This document shows, piece by piece, positions 6,730 through 7,094 of a stretch of DNA of 7,094 bases. This DNA is from Rhizobiaceae bacterium (lineage in GTDB: Bacteria > Pseudomonadota > Alphaproteobacteria > Rhizobiales > Rhizobiaceae). Numbering within the stretch: the first letter of the stretch is position 1; every line of letters starts with the position of its first letter. Position numbers and translations under genes: made by a program. The stretch covers positions 1-7,094 of the forward strand of contig SCRB01000586.1 of assembly GCA_004299545.1 (NCBI GenBank). Direction: 5' to 3'. The notes beneath the pieces were generated by a model, which had not been told where the DNA came from, ran no database searches, and was given only the letters and a program-made list of their open reading frames with translations.

Positions 6730-6790
6730 AATCCCCGCTCCGGTTTGCCTTTTTGCAAACCACCTCTTCCCCGCTCGAGGGGAGAGGAAG
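6730..6790 (+). repeat. Palindromic intergenic repeat, unit 3 (after valS)
   Basis: The unit starts AATCCCC (6730-6736) like unit 1 and carries two hairpins. The first is GGTTTGC (6742-6748) CTTTTT GCAAACC (6755-6761). The second is CCTCTTCCCC (6763-6772) GCTCGA GGGGAGAGG (6779-6787) with one bulged T. It lines up with the reverse complement of unit 2 over its whole length. In the first stem, the A-T pair of unit 2 (GATTTGC/GCAAATC) is a G-C pair here, a compensatory change that keeps the hairpin. Confidence 0.7.
6742..6787 (+). terminator. Tandem hairpins of repeat unit 3, possible valS terminator
   Basis: Two consecutive stem-loops (6742-6761 and 6763-6787) begin 21 nt after the valS stop. 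Neither is followed by a T-run, but they are the only strong structure between valS and sqdB and may end or stabilise the valS transcript. They are part of the repeat rather than a dedicated terminator. Confidence 0.35.
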
Positions 6791-6809
6791 CACCGATGTG
6801 GCGGCACGG

Positions 6810-6838
6810 CTTGTGATTGCCTCACTATTCCTGTCACA
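6810..6838 (+). promoter_or_regulatory. Possible regulatory region of sqdB
   Basis: The stretch contains CTTGTG (6810-6815), a GTGA-N5-TCAC inverted repeat (6813-6825) and CTGTCAC (6831-6837). The last resembles one half of a PHO box (CTGTCAT). No second PHO half-site is found at the required 11-bp spacing, and no good -10 box follows CTTGTG at 17 bp. These are suggestive sites only. Confidence 0.2.
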
Positions 6839-6881
6839 TTCGGGCCCTAGATAAGCCGTTCGACAGGCAGGGAGCGATTCG

Positions 6882-7094
6882 ATGAAGATTGCGATTCTCG
6901 GCGGCGACGGGTTCGTCGGCTGGCCGACCTCGCTTCACCTTTCCGCACGCGGGCACGAGGTGCACATCCTCGACAATCTGTCGCGACGCTGGATCGACAC
7001 CGAACTCGGCGTGCAGTCGCTGACGCCGATGGATTCCATCCAGGAGCGCACGCGTGTCTGGCATCTGGAGACGGGGCGGCGCATCCGTTTCCAT
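6882..7094 (+). CDS. sqdB: UDP-sulfoquinovose synthase, N-terminal part (runs off the window)
   Basis: The first 71 codons are present. The protein opens with the NAD-binding Rossmann signature MKIAILGGDGFVGW, in which G7, G10 and G13 form GxxGxxG. The first strand pair ends at VHILDNLSRR (27-36), with Asp31 in the place that binds the NAD ribose. ELGVQSLTPMDSIQER (41-56) is the stretch that sets SqdB/SQD1 apart from other short-chain sugar-nucleotide epimerases. SqdB converts UDP-glucose and sulfite to UDP-sulfoquinovose, the head-group donor for the membrane sulfolipid SQDG. The ATG at 6882 has a good ribosome-binding site, AGGGAG (6869-6874), 7 nt upstream. In rhizobia and Rhodobacter, further sqd genes usually follow, but that is outside this window. 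A related epimerase is possible, yet the GGDGFVGW and SLTP blocks make SqdB by far the best call. Confidence 0.92.
   Translation, partial: MKIAILGGDGFVGWPTSLHLSARGHEVHILDNLSRRWIDTELGVQSLTPMDSIQERTRVWHLETGRRIRFH

Noticed and set aside
6812..6838. TGTGA...TCACA inverted repeat as a CRP-type site
   Set aside because: The half-sites are 17 bp apart rather than the 6 bp needed for CRP/FNR-type binding.

Overview
The window is about 62% G+C by eye and looks like chromosomal core DNA from an alphaproteobacterium of the order Hyphomicrobiales (Rhizobiales), most likely family Rhizobiaceae. The evidence is the gene set (tolC, popZ and valS in a row, then sqdB), the PopZ N- and C-terminal signatures, and short palindromic intergenic repeats of a kind common between rhizobial genes. 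All confident genes are on the + strand. I see no transposase, integrase, phage gene, CRISPR array, tRNA or rRNA.

Layout: 1-248 is a leader with a plausible sigma-70 type promoter. A divergent protein-L-isoaspartate O-methyltransferase-like protein follows (249-923), then a TolC-family outer-membrane channel with a clear signal peptide (1078-2466). A 372-bp gap with a terminator-like hairpin, three GANTC sites and a second hairpin leads to the polar organiser PopZ (2839-3450). The next gap (3451-3937) holds a hairpin after popZ, a 35-codon ORF that is mostly a signal peptide, a large composite palindrome made of two inverted repeat units, and a candidate valS promoter. Valyl-tRNA synthetase is complete (3938-6721). 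A third repeat unit follows valS, and the window ends 71 codons into sqdB (UDP-sulfoquinovose synthase, 6882 onward).

The genes do not form one pathway. They cover protein modification or methyl transfer, export across the outer membrane, cell-pole organisation, translation and sulfolipid synthesis. The wide, structured gaps suggest mostly separate transcription units. The methyltransferase-tolC gap is 154 bp, so co-transcription there cannot be excluded.

Nothing here looks like a new defence, secretion or biosynthetic system. The points most worth a second look are the three related repeat units with a compensatory base-pair change, the methyltransferase homologue that lacks the usual isoaspartate-enzyme signature, the signal-peptide mini-ORF beside the repeat, and the GANTC cluster upstream of popZ.
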